Source: Bryobacteraceae bacterium (GTDB taxonomy: Bacteria; Acidobacteriota; Terriglobia; Bryobacterales; Bryobacteraceae). Taken from it: 7,503 bases of DNA. The position numbers and the translations under genes were made by a program. This document shows, in pieces, positions 1 through 6,935 of this stretch (the stretch's first letter is position 1; each line of letters starts with the position of its first letter). The stretch lies in NCBI GenBank assembly GCA_025929455.1, contig JAICMB010000145.1, positions 1 to 7,503 of the forward strand, written 5' to 3'. Under the pieces are notes generated by a model, which was given only the letters and a program-made list of their open reading frames with translations, did no database searches and was not told the DNA's origin.

Positions 1-1
1 C

Positions 2-1024
2 GCGACGCCCGTCGAAATCGATCCGGGCAATCCCGCTCTGCCGATCAGTCATCCGCGCTATTACGCCGTCTATCTCGCGAAGCTGTTGGGCTCTTTTGCC
101 ACGCTGGGGATGGCGGAAGACACCTGGGCCTTGAACGAGGGCGCGATCTCGCATGACGACTTTCTCAAGCAGGCGCGCCTGATCCAGCGCGAGCGCGAAC
201 AGATGTTTTTCAGCGCGCTGGAGCGCACACGGCGCGGCGTGGTGGCGTGTGTGTTTGACACGACGGACCGCGTGCAGCACATGTTTTTCCAGCACCTCGG
301 CAATGGCCCCCACGGCGGCGTCATCGAAGATCTGTATCGAGACATGGACCGCCTGGCTGGAGAGGCTTTGCGCCACGTCGATGCGAAGACCGCATTTTTC
401 GTGCTTTCGGATCACGGCTTCTGCTCGTTCCGGCGCGGCATTAATCTCAATTCGTGGCTGATGCAGAACGGCTATCTAACGCTGCTCGACGGGCGCACGG
501 AAGGCGGCGAATATTTCGACGGCATCGACTGGAGCCGCACGCGCGCGTACACGTTCGGACTCGGCGGGCTTTATCTGAATCTGCGCGGGCGCGAAGTGCG
601 CGGAACAGTGGAACCCGACGGAGCGGACGCCCTCACGCGCGAGCTCGCGGCGCGGCTCACCGGTCTCTGCGATCCCGCGACAGGCGAAACCGCGATCACG
701 AAGGTTTACGCCGCCTCGGATATTTATAACGGACCGTACCTGGGCGCCGCGCCCGATCTGATCGTCGGTTATGCGAAGGGCTATCGGGCCGGTTGGGACG
801 CCGCGGTCGGCAAGGTCACGGCGGACGTTTTCAGCGACAACGAAAAGGCCTGGAGCGGCGATCATTGCGTCGATCCGGTGCACGTGCCCGGCGTGCTGTT
901 CAGCAACCAGAAATTGAACGCCGCCGATCCGGGAATCGAAGATCTCGCTGCCACTGCGCTCGATTTATTCGGCGTGCCGCGCCCCGCTTGGATGGAAGGA
1001 GTGTCGCTGCTGCACTGTGCCTGA
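2..1024 (+). CDS. Alkaline-phosphatase-superfamily phosphodiesterase/nucleotide pyrophosphatase-like protein (AP1), 5' partial
   Basis: The frame is open from the first complete codon at position 2 to TGA at 1022-1024, giving 340 residues of a protein that starts upstream. Alignment by eye with the next gene shows that this is the C-terminal half. The metal-ligand motifs of the type I phosphodiesterase/nucleotide pyrophosphatase family (PF01663-like) are present: Asp (codon 266-268) and His (278-280) in DRVQH, Asp-His of SDHGF (410-415), and Asp-His of SGDHCVDP (860-865) just before PGVLFSN. The N-terminal metal Asp and the Ser/Thr nucleophile lie off the window. Members hydrolyse phosphate mono- or diesters with two divalent metals; the substrate here cannot be told. 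The gene overlaps its paralogue downstream by 8 nt. An internal TTG at 86 is not a credible start, because homology to the paralogue continues upstream of it (e.g. NPALPISHP against SPALPVSNP). Confidence 0.9.
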   Translation, partial: ATPVEIDPGNPALPISHPRYYAVYLAKLLGSFATLGMAEDTWALNEGAISHDDFLKQARLIQREREQMFFSALERTRRGVVACVFDTTDRVQHMFFQHLGNGPHGGVIEDLYRDMDRLAGEALRHVDAKTAFFVLSDHGFCSFRRGINLNSWLMQNGYLTLLDGRTEGGEYFDGIDWSRTRAYTFGLGGLYLNLRGREVRGTVEPDGADALTRELAARLTGLCDPATGETAITKVYAASDIYNGPYLGAAPDLIVGYAKGYRAGWDAAVGKVTADVFSDNEKAWSGDHCVDPVHVPGVLFSNQKLNAADPGIEDLAATALDLFGVPRPAWMEGVSLLHCA

Positions 1025-2915
1025 TGTTCGCGGTCGCGCGGTTGCCGCTGTCTTGCTCTCGTGCGCGGTCCTGCTCGCATCGTGTGGCGTCGAGGGGGCG
1101 CGCGCGAACAGCAAGAAAGTCATCGTGCTCGGTGTCGACGGCATGGACCCCGGCTTCGTCGAGCGCCACTGGAGCGAGCTACCTAACCTTGCGCGCCTGC
1201 GTGATAAGGGCAGCTTCCACCGGCTCGGCACCACCAACCCGCCGCAGAGCCCGGTGGCGTGGTCCACCTTCATCACCGGGCTCGAACCCGGCGCGCACGG
1301 CATCTTCGATTTCGTGCACCGCGACGCGCAGACGCGGCAGCCGTTCTCGTCGATGAGCAAAACGGTGGAGCCGCGCTTTACGCTCCCGCTCGGCCCGTAC
1401 CGGCTGCCGCTATCGGACTCGCAGGTGCTTTCGCTGCGGCGTGGCGAACCGTTCTGGCAGATTCTCGCGCGGCGCGGCGTTCCGGTAACGGTGTTGCGCA
1501 TGCCGACAAATTATCCGCCCGTTGACGCCGGAGAGGCGCTTGCGGGCATGGGCGCGCCGGACATGGCAGGCACGCAGGGCACGTTCGCGTTTTTTACCGA
1601 TGATCCCGAAGAACTGGACCGCGCGGTCGCGGGCGGACACATTTTCAAAATCAATGTCGATGGTGGCCACGTGGTGCTTGCGATCCCCGGCCCGCCGAAC
1701 ACGCTGCGCAAAGACGAAGTGCAGACCACGGCGAATCTGACGGTCGATGTCGATCCGCAGCAGGCGCTGGCACGCCTCTCGATCGGCGATCAGATGGCAG
1801 TGATTCGCGAAGGCGAATGGTCGGACTGGCTCGCGGCCGATTTTACGCTGTTACCGCACCTCGCCTTGGCGCACGGCATGTTTCGTGTGTTCGCGAAACA
1901 GCTCCATCCGGGCTTCCAGCTTTACGTATCGCCCGTAAATGTCGATCCGCTTTCGCCTGCGCTGCCTGTTTCCAATCCCTCGTCCTACGGTAAAGCCGTC
2001 GCTCAGGAGATCGGCCGGTATTTCACGCTCGGCATTCCGGAGGACACCGCCGCGCTGCGCCAGGGCGTTTTTACGCTGCCGCAATTTTTATCGCAAACGC
2101 ACCTGATCGCGGCGGACGAACAGCGCCTATTGCGGTACGCGCTCGCGCACTTCGATGGCGGGCTGCTGTTTTTCTACTTCTCGACCGTCGATGAAAACTC
2201 GCACATGCTGTGGGGCCGGCACGAGCCCGAGCTGTTGCGGATTTATCGCGATGTCGATTCAGCGGTGGGCGAAGTGATGCGGCGCGAACCCGATGCGGAC
2301 CTGATCGTTATGTCCGATCACGGGTTCACCAGTTTCGATCGCGCCGTCAACTTGAACACCTGGCTTTATGAGCGCGGCTTCCTTTCGCTGAATGGCACGC
2401 CCGGACCGGACGCGAGCATCGCGAACGCCGACTGGTCCTCCACCGAAGCCTATGCGCTGGGGCTGAACGGTCTGTATATCAATCTGGCCGGCCGCGAAAA
2501 GAACGGCTCGGTGCAACCCGGCGCGCATCGCGATGCCATTCTCGCGAATCTGCGAGAGCAACTGCTGGCGTTTCGCGATGCGGACAACGGACGGCAGGTG
2601 GTCACATCCGTATTCGCGACCCACGCCGCCGTGCAAAACGAACCCATTGCGCCCGATCTCATCGTCGGCTACGCGCCGGGCTATCGCGGATCGTGGCAAA
2701 CGGGCCTGGGCGGCGTTCCCGCGCCGATGGTTGAAGATAACCTGGACGCCTGGATCGGGGATCACTGCATAGATCCCGCGGCCGTTCCCGGCGTGTTATT
2801 CACGAACCGGCCCGCAGCGAATCCGAATCCGCGCCTGCAGGATGTGACCGTTTCGGTTCTGGCTTCGTTCGGCGTGACGCCGGGCGCCGGCATGCATGGG
2901 CGATCGGTATACTGA
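1017..2915 (+). CDS. Lipoprotein of the type I phosphodiesterase/nucleotide pyrophosphatase family (AP2)
   Basis: This 632-residue protein begins at GTG 1017, inside the end of the preceding gene. The start is chosen because it gives an Arg-bearing n-region, a hydrophobic stretch (residues 8-21) and a lipobox LASC with Cys23, so the mature enzyme is probably a membrane-anchored lipoprotein outside the inner membrane. The catalytic set of the alkaline phosphatase superfamily is complete: Asp41 in VLGVDGMDP; Ser78 in PPQSPVAW, aligned with the NPP nucleophile; Asp392 and His396 in VDENSH; Asp434-His435 in SDHGF; Asp582-His583 in GDHCIDP. The roughly 290 residues between nucleophile and second motif probably include the cap that sets specificity. 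The only purine-rich site upstream (AAGGAG, 996-1001) lies 15 nt from the GTG, so translation may depend on coupling to AP1. Family membership is clear; the substrate (nucleotide, phospholipid head group, glycan phosphate) is not. Confidence 0.92.
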   Translation: MPDVRGRAVAAVLLSCAVLLASCGVEGARANSKKVIVLGVDGMDPGFVERHWSELPNLARLRDKGSFHRLGTTNPPQSPVAWSTFITGLEPGAHGIFDFVHRDAQTRQPFSSMSKTVEPRFTLPLGPYRLPLSDSQVLSLRRGEPFWQILARRGVPVTVLRMPTNYPPVDAGEALAGMGAPDMAGTQGTFAFFTDDPEELDRAVAGGHIFKINVDGGHVVLAIPGPPNTLRKDEVQTTANLTVDVDPQQALARLSIGDQMAVIREGEWSDWLAADFTLLPHLALAHGMFRVFAKQLHPGFQLYVSPVNVDPLSPALPVSNPSSYGKAVAQEIGRYFTLGIPEDTAALRQGVFTLPQFLSQTHLIAADEQRLLRYALAHFDGGLLFFYFSTVDENSHMLWGRHEPELLRIYRDVDSAVGEVMRREPDADLIVMSDHGFTSFDRAVNLNTWLYERGFLSLNGTPGPDASIANADWSSTEAYALGLNGLYINLAGREKNGSVQPGAHRDAILANLREQLLAFRDADNGRQVVTSVFATHAAVQNEPIAPDLIVGYAPGYRGSWQTGLGGVPAPMVEDNLDAWIGDHCIDPAAVPGVLFTNRPAANPNPRLQDVTVSVLASFGVTPGAGMHGRSVY

Positions 2916-2926
2916 GGGGCAAACAG

Positions 2927-3121
2927 ATGAGCGGCAAGACGACCGTAAAGCTGAACAAGTCGCTGTGCGAGCGTGCACGCAAGGTGGTGGACCAAGCCGG
3001 GTACAGTTCCCTCGAGGAATTCATCGAGCATGCCGTTGAGCGCGATCTTGCACGGCTGGAGCAGGCGCAGTCCAAGGAAGAGTTGCTGCATAAACTGAAG
3101 GGCCTCGGATATCTGGAGTGA
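2927..3121 (+). CDS. Small ribbon-helix-helix-like protein with LKGLGYLE tail
   Basis: This encodes 64 residues. The start ATG 2927 has a GAGGGG Shine-Dalgarno-like site at 2914-2919, 7 nt upstream and overlapping the stop of AP2. Residues 4-10 (KTTVKLN) look like the beta strand of a ribbon-helix-helix (CopG/MetJ-type) fold. They are followed by helix 1 (SLCERARKVVDQAG), a turn (YSS) and helix 2 (LEEFIEHAVERDLARLE). A charged linker then leads to the C-terminal motif KLKGLGYLE. Such folds usually dimerise and bind DNA, or act as antitoxins, but no toxin is adjacent and the DNA-binding role is an inference from predicted secondary structure. The tail resembles the LxxLGY ends I recall from bacterial sulfatase and phosphatase-family proteins. 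Its place in the operon, 11 nt after a phosphatase-family gene and 1 nt overlapping the membrane protein gene, suggests a role in the same process. Confidence 0.8.
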   Translation: MSGKTTVKLNKSLCERARKVVDQAGYSSLEEFIEHAVERDLARLEQAQSKEELLHKLKGLGYLE

Positions 3122-3864
3122 TGGCGGTGGATCTCGGAGCCGGCGCGCTGCTTAGTCTGATACCGATTGCGGTGCTCGCGGGCGTGGCGATCCTGTTGGT
3201 GTTCCGCCGCTGGACGGATCGCGATGCGCTCGAGCGCGTTACGGCGCAGATGATCGCGCGCGTGATGGAGTTCCGGCTGTTCATCGATGAACCCGCGCTG
3301 GTGTTCCGTTCACAGCGTGCGCTGTTCCGGCTGAACGGGCGGATGCTGGTACTGCTGGCGCGCCCGCTCGCGATCATGGCGGTCGCGTCGTTATTGTTGT
3401 TTCCGCAATTGGAAGCACTGTACGGCCGCGCTGCATTGCAGCCCGGCAGCGCGGCCATCGTCAATGCGCAGGTCCGTGCTCCTGGCGAGACGCCGCTTAC
3501 GCTCAGCGCACCCGCGGATGTTCGCGTCGAAACGCCGGGCGTACACGTGTTGCGGGCGGGCGAGATCAGTTGGCGCGTTCGGCCGTTGCGTGCAGTTTCC
3601 TCCCGCGTGGCCGTTGCCGGACCGGACGGAATGGTGTTCAAGAGGATCGCATCCGGGCCCGGTGTGCACTATCTGTCCGAGACGCGTGCGGGTTCCTGGC
3701 CTGCGTTTCTGCTGCATCCGTGCGAGCGGCCGTTTCGCGATTCGAACATTCGCTCCATCGCGATTCTGTATCCGCCCGCGACGATTCTGGGCGCGAACTG
3801 GATGATATGGTTCTTCGGTTTCTCTACGCTGGGCGCGCTGCTCGCGCACTTCGCGCGCTCGTAG
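3121..3864 (+). CDS. Membrane protein with large predicted periplasmic domain, function unknown
   Basis: From ATG 3121 this is a 247-residue protein. The ATG shares its A with the stop TGA of the preceding gene. GTG 3118 and GTG 3127 are alternative starts; 3127 has the better spacing (8 nt) from GGAG at 3115-3118. Three hydrophobic segments are visible: residues 9-28, 78-95 and 222-243. The RR after the first segment and the basic, helical stretch 29-77 (including MEFRLFIDEPALVFRSQ) suggest that this part is cytoplasmic. Residues 96-221 would then be periplasmic and look beta-rich (e.g. VRVETPGVHVL, EISWRVRPL, RVAVAGPDG). I know no named function. I recall similar proteins beside phosphatase-family genes in Acidobacteria, but cannot verify that here. 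The last 58 nt also encode the start of the TPR protein in another frame. Confidence 0.82.
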   Translation: MAVDLGAGALLSLIPIAVLAGVAILLVFRRWTDRDALERVTAQMIARVMEFRLFIDEPALVFRSQRALFRLNGRMLVLLARPLAIMAVASLLLFPQLEALYGRAALQPGSAAIVNAQVRAPGETPLTLSAPADVRVETPGVHVLRAGEISWRVRPLRAVSSRVAVAGPDGMVFKRIASGPGVHYLSETRAGSWPAFLLHPCERPFRDSNIRSIAILYPPATILGANWMIWFFGFSTLGALLAHFARS

Positions 3865-5135
3865 CGGTTACCGCGCTGGCGTGCAGCGCGCACGCGCAGA
3901 GCAACCCCCGACTCCTTACGAACGAAGCCATCTCGGAATACCAGCGCGGCGATTTTCGCTCATGTGAGGATCACGCCGCGGCGGCCGTCCGGATGGCGCC
4001 GGACGACACGGTCGCGAACCTGTTTTTGGGAGCGAGCCGCCTCGCTCTCGGCGATAGTGCTGCCGCAGTCGAGCCTTTGAGGATCGCGGTGCGCAACAGC
4101 CCCTCGGACCGCAATGCGCGCATCATGCTGGCGGAAGCTCTGCTGCGATCCGGGCGCGCTGCAGACGCGTTGCCGAATTTCCGCGCGGTTGCGGAATCGT
4201 TGCCGGGCAACGCGCGCGTTTTGTCCGGTCTTGCGGAGTGCTACGAGGCGGTCGCGGCGGATAACCTCCGCACGCTCGCTTCCGAGGACGCCGCCTCGCC
4301 TGCGCTCGCGGTACTCGAAGCCGAAGCCCTGCTCGACGACGGCCGGGCGAGCGCCGCATTCGCGAGGTTGCGAGGGCTACCGACCGCGAACGACAACTTC
4401 GCCGAAGTTCACACGCTCCTCGCGCGCGCGTACCACGACACCGGCCACCCGGACTGGGCCGCGACGGAGAAGACGCGCGCCGCACAAGCGCAGCCGTTGC
4501 CCGCAACAGCCCTGTATCTCTCCGCGAAGCAGAACCGCGCGCTCGCCGCCGAAACATACGGCCGTCTCGCCGCGCTCGGACCATCTCCCGAATTGCACAT
4601 TCACCGCGCACGCGACCTGGAGCGCCGCGGCCTCTATCCGCGCGCGGTCGACGAATGGCGCGAAGTACTCACGCTCGACTCACACGCCGCCGGCGCGGCC
4701 GCGGGACTCGCCTGGGCCCTGTTTCGCGCCCGCGATTACACGGCCGCGCTGCCGGTCATTGAAGGACTGCTGAAGCAGGCACCTTCGTCGGCGGACTGGA
4801 ATTTTCTGTATGGCGCCGCGCTTTTGAATCTCGAACGCCCCACGGATGCCATTGCTTATTTGAAGAAGGCGCTCGCGGCCCACGCCGGCTTTCATCCTGC
4901 CGAAGCGGCCCTCGGGCAGGCTTTGCTCGCGACCGGCGACCCCGGCGGCGCAATTCCCCTGCTTCGCGCGGCGCTCCCGTTTGACGAAGACGGCAGCACG
5001 CATTTTCAATTAGCGCGCGCGTGCCGCCTCGCCAAACGCCGGCAAGAAGCAAAAGACGCCGCTGCTGATTACCAACGCTTCCGGGCGCAAGTCGCCGCGC
5101 GGCGCAACGCCGCCGAAGCTGTCACGGCGCCCTAA
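3807..5135 (+). CDS. Secreted tetratricopeptide-repeat protein
   Basis: ATG 3807 gives 442 residues ending at TAA 5133-5135. The frame is open further upstream, but that part reads as an Arg/Cys-rich shadow of the membrane protein gene. ATG 3807 yields a sound Sec signal peptide: Arg-rich n-region (residues 4-16), hydrophobic ALVAVTALA, and AHA before Gln31 as a signal peptidase I site. No ATG, GTG or TTG occurs in this frame from there to codon 63. The mature protein is nearly all helical with TPR-like spacing of G/A and aromatic residues, roughly at 34-66, 67-100, 103-136, 137-150, 199-232, 263-294, 296-327, 331-364, 365-398 and 399-430. A region at about 150-195 is less regular. TPR solenoids bind proteins or glycans; here it probably acts as a periplasmic scaffold for the lipoprotein enzyme and membrane protein encoded upstream (inference). 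The start lies 58 nt inside the upstream gene and has no clear Shine-Dalgarno, so translational coupling is likely. Confidence 0.87.
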   Translation: MVLRFLYAGRAARALRALVAVTALACSAHAQSNPRLLTNEAISEYQRGDFRSCEDHAAAAVRMAPDDTVANLFLGASRLALGDSAAAVEPLRIAVRNSPSDRNARIMLAEALLRSGRAADALPNFRAVAESLPGNARVLSGLAECYEAVAADNLRTLASEDAASPALAVLEAEALLDDGRASAAFARLRGLPTANDNFAEVHTLLARAYHDTGHPDWAATEKTRAAQAQPLPATALYLSAKQNRALAAETYGRLAALGPSPELHIHRARDLERRGLYPRAVDEWREVLTLDSHAAGAAAGLAWALFRARDYTAALPVIEGLLKQAPSSADWNFLYGAALLNLERPTDAIAYLKKALAAHAGFHPAEAALGQALLATGDPGGAIPLLRAALPFDEDGSTHFQLARACRLAKRRQEAKDAAADYQRFRAQVAARRNAAEAVTAP

Positions 5136-5155
5136 CTTGCGTCCCGTTAGATTTC

Positions 5156-5172
5156 ACTTTACAACATAAAGT
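5156..5172. promoter_or_regulatory. Palindrome over the -35 box, candidate operator
   Basis: ACTTTA (5156-5161) and TAAAGT (5167-5172) form a perfect 6-bp inverted repeat around the 5-nt centre CAACA. The palindrome covers the whole -35 hexamer, so a bound dimer would block RNA polymerase. A second, weaker inverted repeat, AAGTA (5169-5173) with TACTT (5183-5187), spans the spacer and -10 box. The obvious candidate binder is the winged-helix regulator encoded second in this operon (5794-6165). That link is inferred from position alone. Confidence 0.5.
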
Positions 5173-5186
5173 AGTTCTCTTATACT
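5158..5186 (+). promoter_or_regulatory. Sigma-70-like promoter predicting a leaderless mRNA
   Basis: TTTACA at 5158-5163 and TATACT at 5181-5186 each differ by one base from the sigma-70 consensus and are separated by exactly 17 nt. The expected transcription start, 7 nt after the -10 box, is position 5193, the A of the ATG of the membrane protein gene. The site sits in the only AT-rich gap between 5135 and 5193, and no Shine-Dalgarno precedes the ATG, which agrees with a leaderless message. Confidence 0.75.
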
Positions 5187-5192
5187 TCTGTC

Positions 5193-5801
5193 ATGGGATC
5201 GGTGCAAACCATCCGCCGGCCGCCACCGGTGGCCATTCACAGTAAAGCAATCGACAACCTGCAGTTCATCCGCGAGACCATCGAGAACGCCTCGTCTTTT
5301 ACGGCCGTGCCGGGTTGGGGCGGTGTTGCCATGGGCTTCGCCGCCATTGCCGCCGCGGCCTTTGCATCGCGTGTGACCGTGCCCGCGGCGTGGCTCGCGC
5401 TCTGGTTCGCCACTGGCATGATCGCCATCGGCATCGGCGCGCTTGCGATGAAACGCAAGGCCGACGCGGCGGGGGTTCCGCTGCTCAACGCGCCGGCCCG
5501 CAAATTCGCGCTCAGCTTCGCTCCGCCGCTGTTCGTGGGCGCGTTGCTGACGCTCTCGCTCTATCAGGCCGGCATGACCGCCGCGATTCCGGGCATGTGG
5601 CTGCTGCTGTACGGAACGGGGGTCGTTACGGGCGGCGCTTTCTCGGTGCGCATCGTGCCCGTGATGGGCGTGTGTTTTATGGCGCTGGGCGCCGTCGCGC
5701 TGTTCACGCCCGCGCACTGGGGCAACGCTTTTCTCGGAGCGGGCTTCGGCGGATTACACGTGCTGTTCGGGTTCATCATCGCGAGGAGGTACGGTGGCTA
5801 G
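5193..5801 (+). CDS. Six-helix membrane protein paired with a winged-helix regulator, function unknown
   Basis: This 202-residue protein starts at ATG 5193. A soluble N-terminus carries the motif region [13 protein letters not shown] (19-31) followed by [13 protein letters not shown] (36-48), which I recall as the conserved signature of an uncharacterised family next to small regulators, mainly in Acidobacteria (memory, not checked). Hydrophobic segments lie at about 43-60, 66-87, 107-127, 128-151, 153-171 and 178-198, giving six predicted transmembrane helices and little soluble domain apart from the first 40 residues. No catalytic or transport motif is recognised. The gene has its own promoter and no Shine-Dalgarno, so it is probably translated from a leaderless mRNA. 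The regulator gene overlaps its end by 8 nt. The pairing suggests a membrane sensor or stress-responsive membrane protein controlled by its partner (inference). Confidence 0.85.
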   Translation: MGSVQTIRRPPPVAIHSKAIDNLQFIRETIENASSFTAVPGWGGVAMGFAAIAAAAFASRVTVPAAWLALWFATGMIAIGIGALAMKRKADAAGVPLLNAPARKFALSFAPPLFVGALLTLSLYQAGMTAAIPGMWLLLYGTGVVTGGAFSVRIVPVMGVCFMALGAVALFTPAHWGNAFLGAGFGGLHVLFGFIIARRYGG

Positions 5802-6165
5802 GGACAACACGCTCCGGAAAACGCGGGAGCACGCGTCCGGCGCGCCGCGCCAGATCCTCGGCGGAAAGCCGCTGCCCGATTTCGACCGGCTGATTCACGA
5901 GCGCATCCGGCTCGGCATCGTGAGCGCGCTCGCAGTGAATGACACGCTGAGCTTCAACGAATTAAAGAAGCTGCTGAAAACGACCGATGGGAATCTTAGT
6001 GTCCACGCGCGCAAGCTCGAAGAGGCCGGTTATGTCGTCTGCAACAAGTCGTTCGAAGGGCGCACTCCCAAGACGGAGTACCGCTTGACCGAAAGCGGCC
6101 GCCGCGCGTTGGAAAACTACCTGGATCACATGGAGGCTTTAATCGGGGCTATGCGCGAGCGCTAA
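5794..6165 (+). CDS. Winged-helix transcriptional regulator (HTH_34/PF13601-like)
   Basis: This 123-residue protein starts at GTG 5794 with a strong AGGAGG at 5784-5789 (4 nt spacer), inside the end of the membrane protein gene. After a basic, probably disordered N-terminus (1-27), the domain begins with [18 protein letters not shown] (29-46). Then come helix 2 ([11 protein letters not shown], 51-61), the recognition helix ([19 protein letters not shown], 63-81) and a beta wing (82-98) ending in [13 protein letters not shown]. This matches the small MarR/ArsR-like winged-helix family PF13601 in order and length. No ligand or metal site is visible; the single Cys83 lies in the wing. It probably binds DNA as a dimer and controls its own operon through the palindrome at 5156-5172 (inference). 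Its stop codon falls in the loop of the hairpin at 6143-6187. Confidence 0.9.
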   Translation: MARDNTLRKTREHASGAPRQILGGKPLPDFDRLIHERIRLGIVSALAVNDTLSFNELKKLLKTTDGNLSVHARKLEEAGYVVCNKSFEGRTPKTEYRLTESGRRALENYLDHMEALIGAMRER

Positions 6166-6187
6166 TCCGCGCGCGCTTAAGCCCCGA
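6143..6187. repeat. Long interrupted inverted repeat / stem-loop over the regulator's 3' end
   Basis: TCGGGGCT (6143-6150) is perfectly complementary to AGCCCCGA (6180-6187). Inside it, GCGCG (6153-6157) pairs with CGCGC (6172-6176), and after one mismatch GCG (6159-6161) pairs with CGC (6168-6170), giving a GC-rich stem of about 16 bp. The loop contains the TAA stop of the regulator (6163-6165). No T-tract follows on the + strand, so this is not a canonical intrinsic terminator. It could end transcription imperfectly, act as a 3' stability element, or reduce read-through into uppS. Confidence 0.6.
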
Positions 6188-6188
6188 C

Positions 6189-6201
6189 GGGCACTCTGCC
6201 C
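6189..6201. repeat. Small hairpin upstream of uppS
   Basis: GGGCA (6189-6193) and TGCCC (6197-6201) form a perfect 5-bp stem with a CTC loop, directly after the larger stem-loop and 12 nt before the uppS ATG. It lies where a Shine-Dalgarno would be expected and none is visible, so it may affect initiation. It could also occur by chance in GC-rich DNA. Confidence 0.35.
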
Positions 6202-6213
6202 CTTAGCTGCTTT

Positions 6214-6903
6214 ATGCCGGAAAGAACTTTTCAAGGCCTGCACGCGGCCATCATTATGGACGGCAACGGCCGCTGGGCTACGGCGCGCGGCCTCCCCCGC
6301 ATCGCCGGACATCGCGCTGGAGCCGCCGCGCTCCGCCGCACCGTGGAAGCTTGTCCCGAAGCCGGCATCGGATGCCTGACCGTGTATGCGTTCTCGAGCG
6401 ACAACTGGCGCCGGCCGCCTACCGAAGTGTCAGCGCTCATGAGCCTGTTTCACACTTACATTCGTAAAGAGCGCGACCGGTGCGTGGAAAACGGCGTCCG
6501 TGTGTCGGTGATTGGGCGGCGCGACCGCCTGCCCGGCATGCTATTGCCCGCGATAGACGACATCGAAGCCTCGACCGCAGCGTGCAGGCGGATGCACCTG
6601 CGACTCGCGGTCGACTACTCTTCGCGCGACGCGATGGTCGAAGCGGCCCGGCATCTCGGAGGAGAGGCCGAACGCACCGCCATCTCACTCCATCTCGGAC
6701 CCGACGCCGATCTGCTCATCCGCACCGGCGGCGAACAGCGCCTAAGCGACTTTTTGTTGTGGGAATGCGCCTATGCCGAACTGGTTTTCACGCCGCGCAT
6801 GTGGCCGGATTTCGACGCCGCCGACCTGCACGCCGCAGTGGCCGAATTCAACGCCCGCGAGCGCCGTTTCGGGCGTACGCCGGCACAAGTGAAAGCGGGC
6901 TAA
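6214..6903 (+). CDS. uppS: Isoprenyl transferase / cis-polyprenyl diphosphate synthase (UppS family)
   Basis: This 229-residue enzyme starts at ATG 6214. The family adds isopentenyl units in cis to farnesyl diphosphate to make the undecaprenyl carrier of cell-wall and surface glycans. Visible signatures: [10 protein letters not shown] with catalytic Asp16, GHRAG with His33, FSSDNWRRP (60-67), and [18 protein letters not shown] (165-182) with Arg168, Arg174, Ser176 and, further on, Glu187. The last four keep the spacing of E. coli UppS Arg194, Arg200, Ser202 and Glu213, and WPDFD...NARERRFG matches its C-terminus. Oddities: the usual YGGR is YSSR (133-136), SNF is SDF (176-178), and the stretch between YSSR and RTGGE is about 14 residues shorter than in E. 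coli. The usual partners cdsA, dxr, frr and pyrH are absent, so this may be a second, specialised cis-prenyltransferase. No Shine-Dalgarno precedes the ATG. Confidence 0.93.
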   Translation: MPERTFQGLHAAIIMDGNGRWATARGLPRIAGHRAGAAALRRTVEACPEAGIGCLTVYAFSSDNWRRPPTEVSALMSLFHTYIRKERDRCVENGVRVSVIGRRDRLPGMLLPAIDDIEASTAACRRMHLRLAVDYSSRDAMVEAARHLGGEAERTAISLHLGPDADLLIRTGGEQRLSDFLLWECAYAELVFTPRMWPDFDAADLHAAVAEFNARERRFGRTPAQVKAG

Positions 6904-6920
6904 AGCGCGGTTTGCTGCGT

Positions 6921-6926
6921 TACAAT
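6921..6926 (+). promoter_or_regulatory. Possible -10 box for the tRNA gene
   Basis: TACAAT matches five of six bases of the -10 consensus and lies 9 nt before the mature tRNA 5' end, in the 32-bp gap after uppS. No -35 hexamer is seen 16-18 nt upstream, so the tRNA may instead be cotranscribed with uppS. Confidence 0.3.
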
Positions 6927-6935
6927 GCGATTATT

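Noticed and set aside
476..883. Long open frames on the - strand opposite AP1 and AP2 (e.g. 476-883 and 2259-2765).
   Set aside because: They mirror the coding strand in GC-rich DNA, have no recognisable motifs, and the + strand genes there have clear family signatures.
3570..3806. Longer start for the TPR protein at 3570.
   Set aside because: The extra residues read as an out-of-frame shadow of the membrane protein (Arg/Cys-rich, no fold), and only ATG 3807 gives a proper signal peptide.
5136..5155. Terminator after the TPR gene.
   Set aside because: No stem followed by a T-run is present in the short gap before the promoter.
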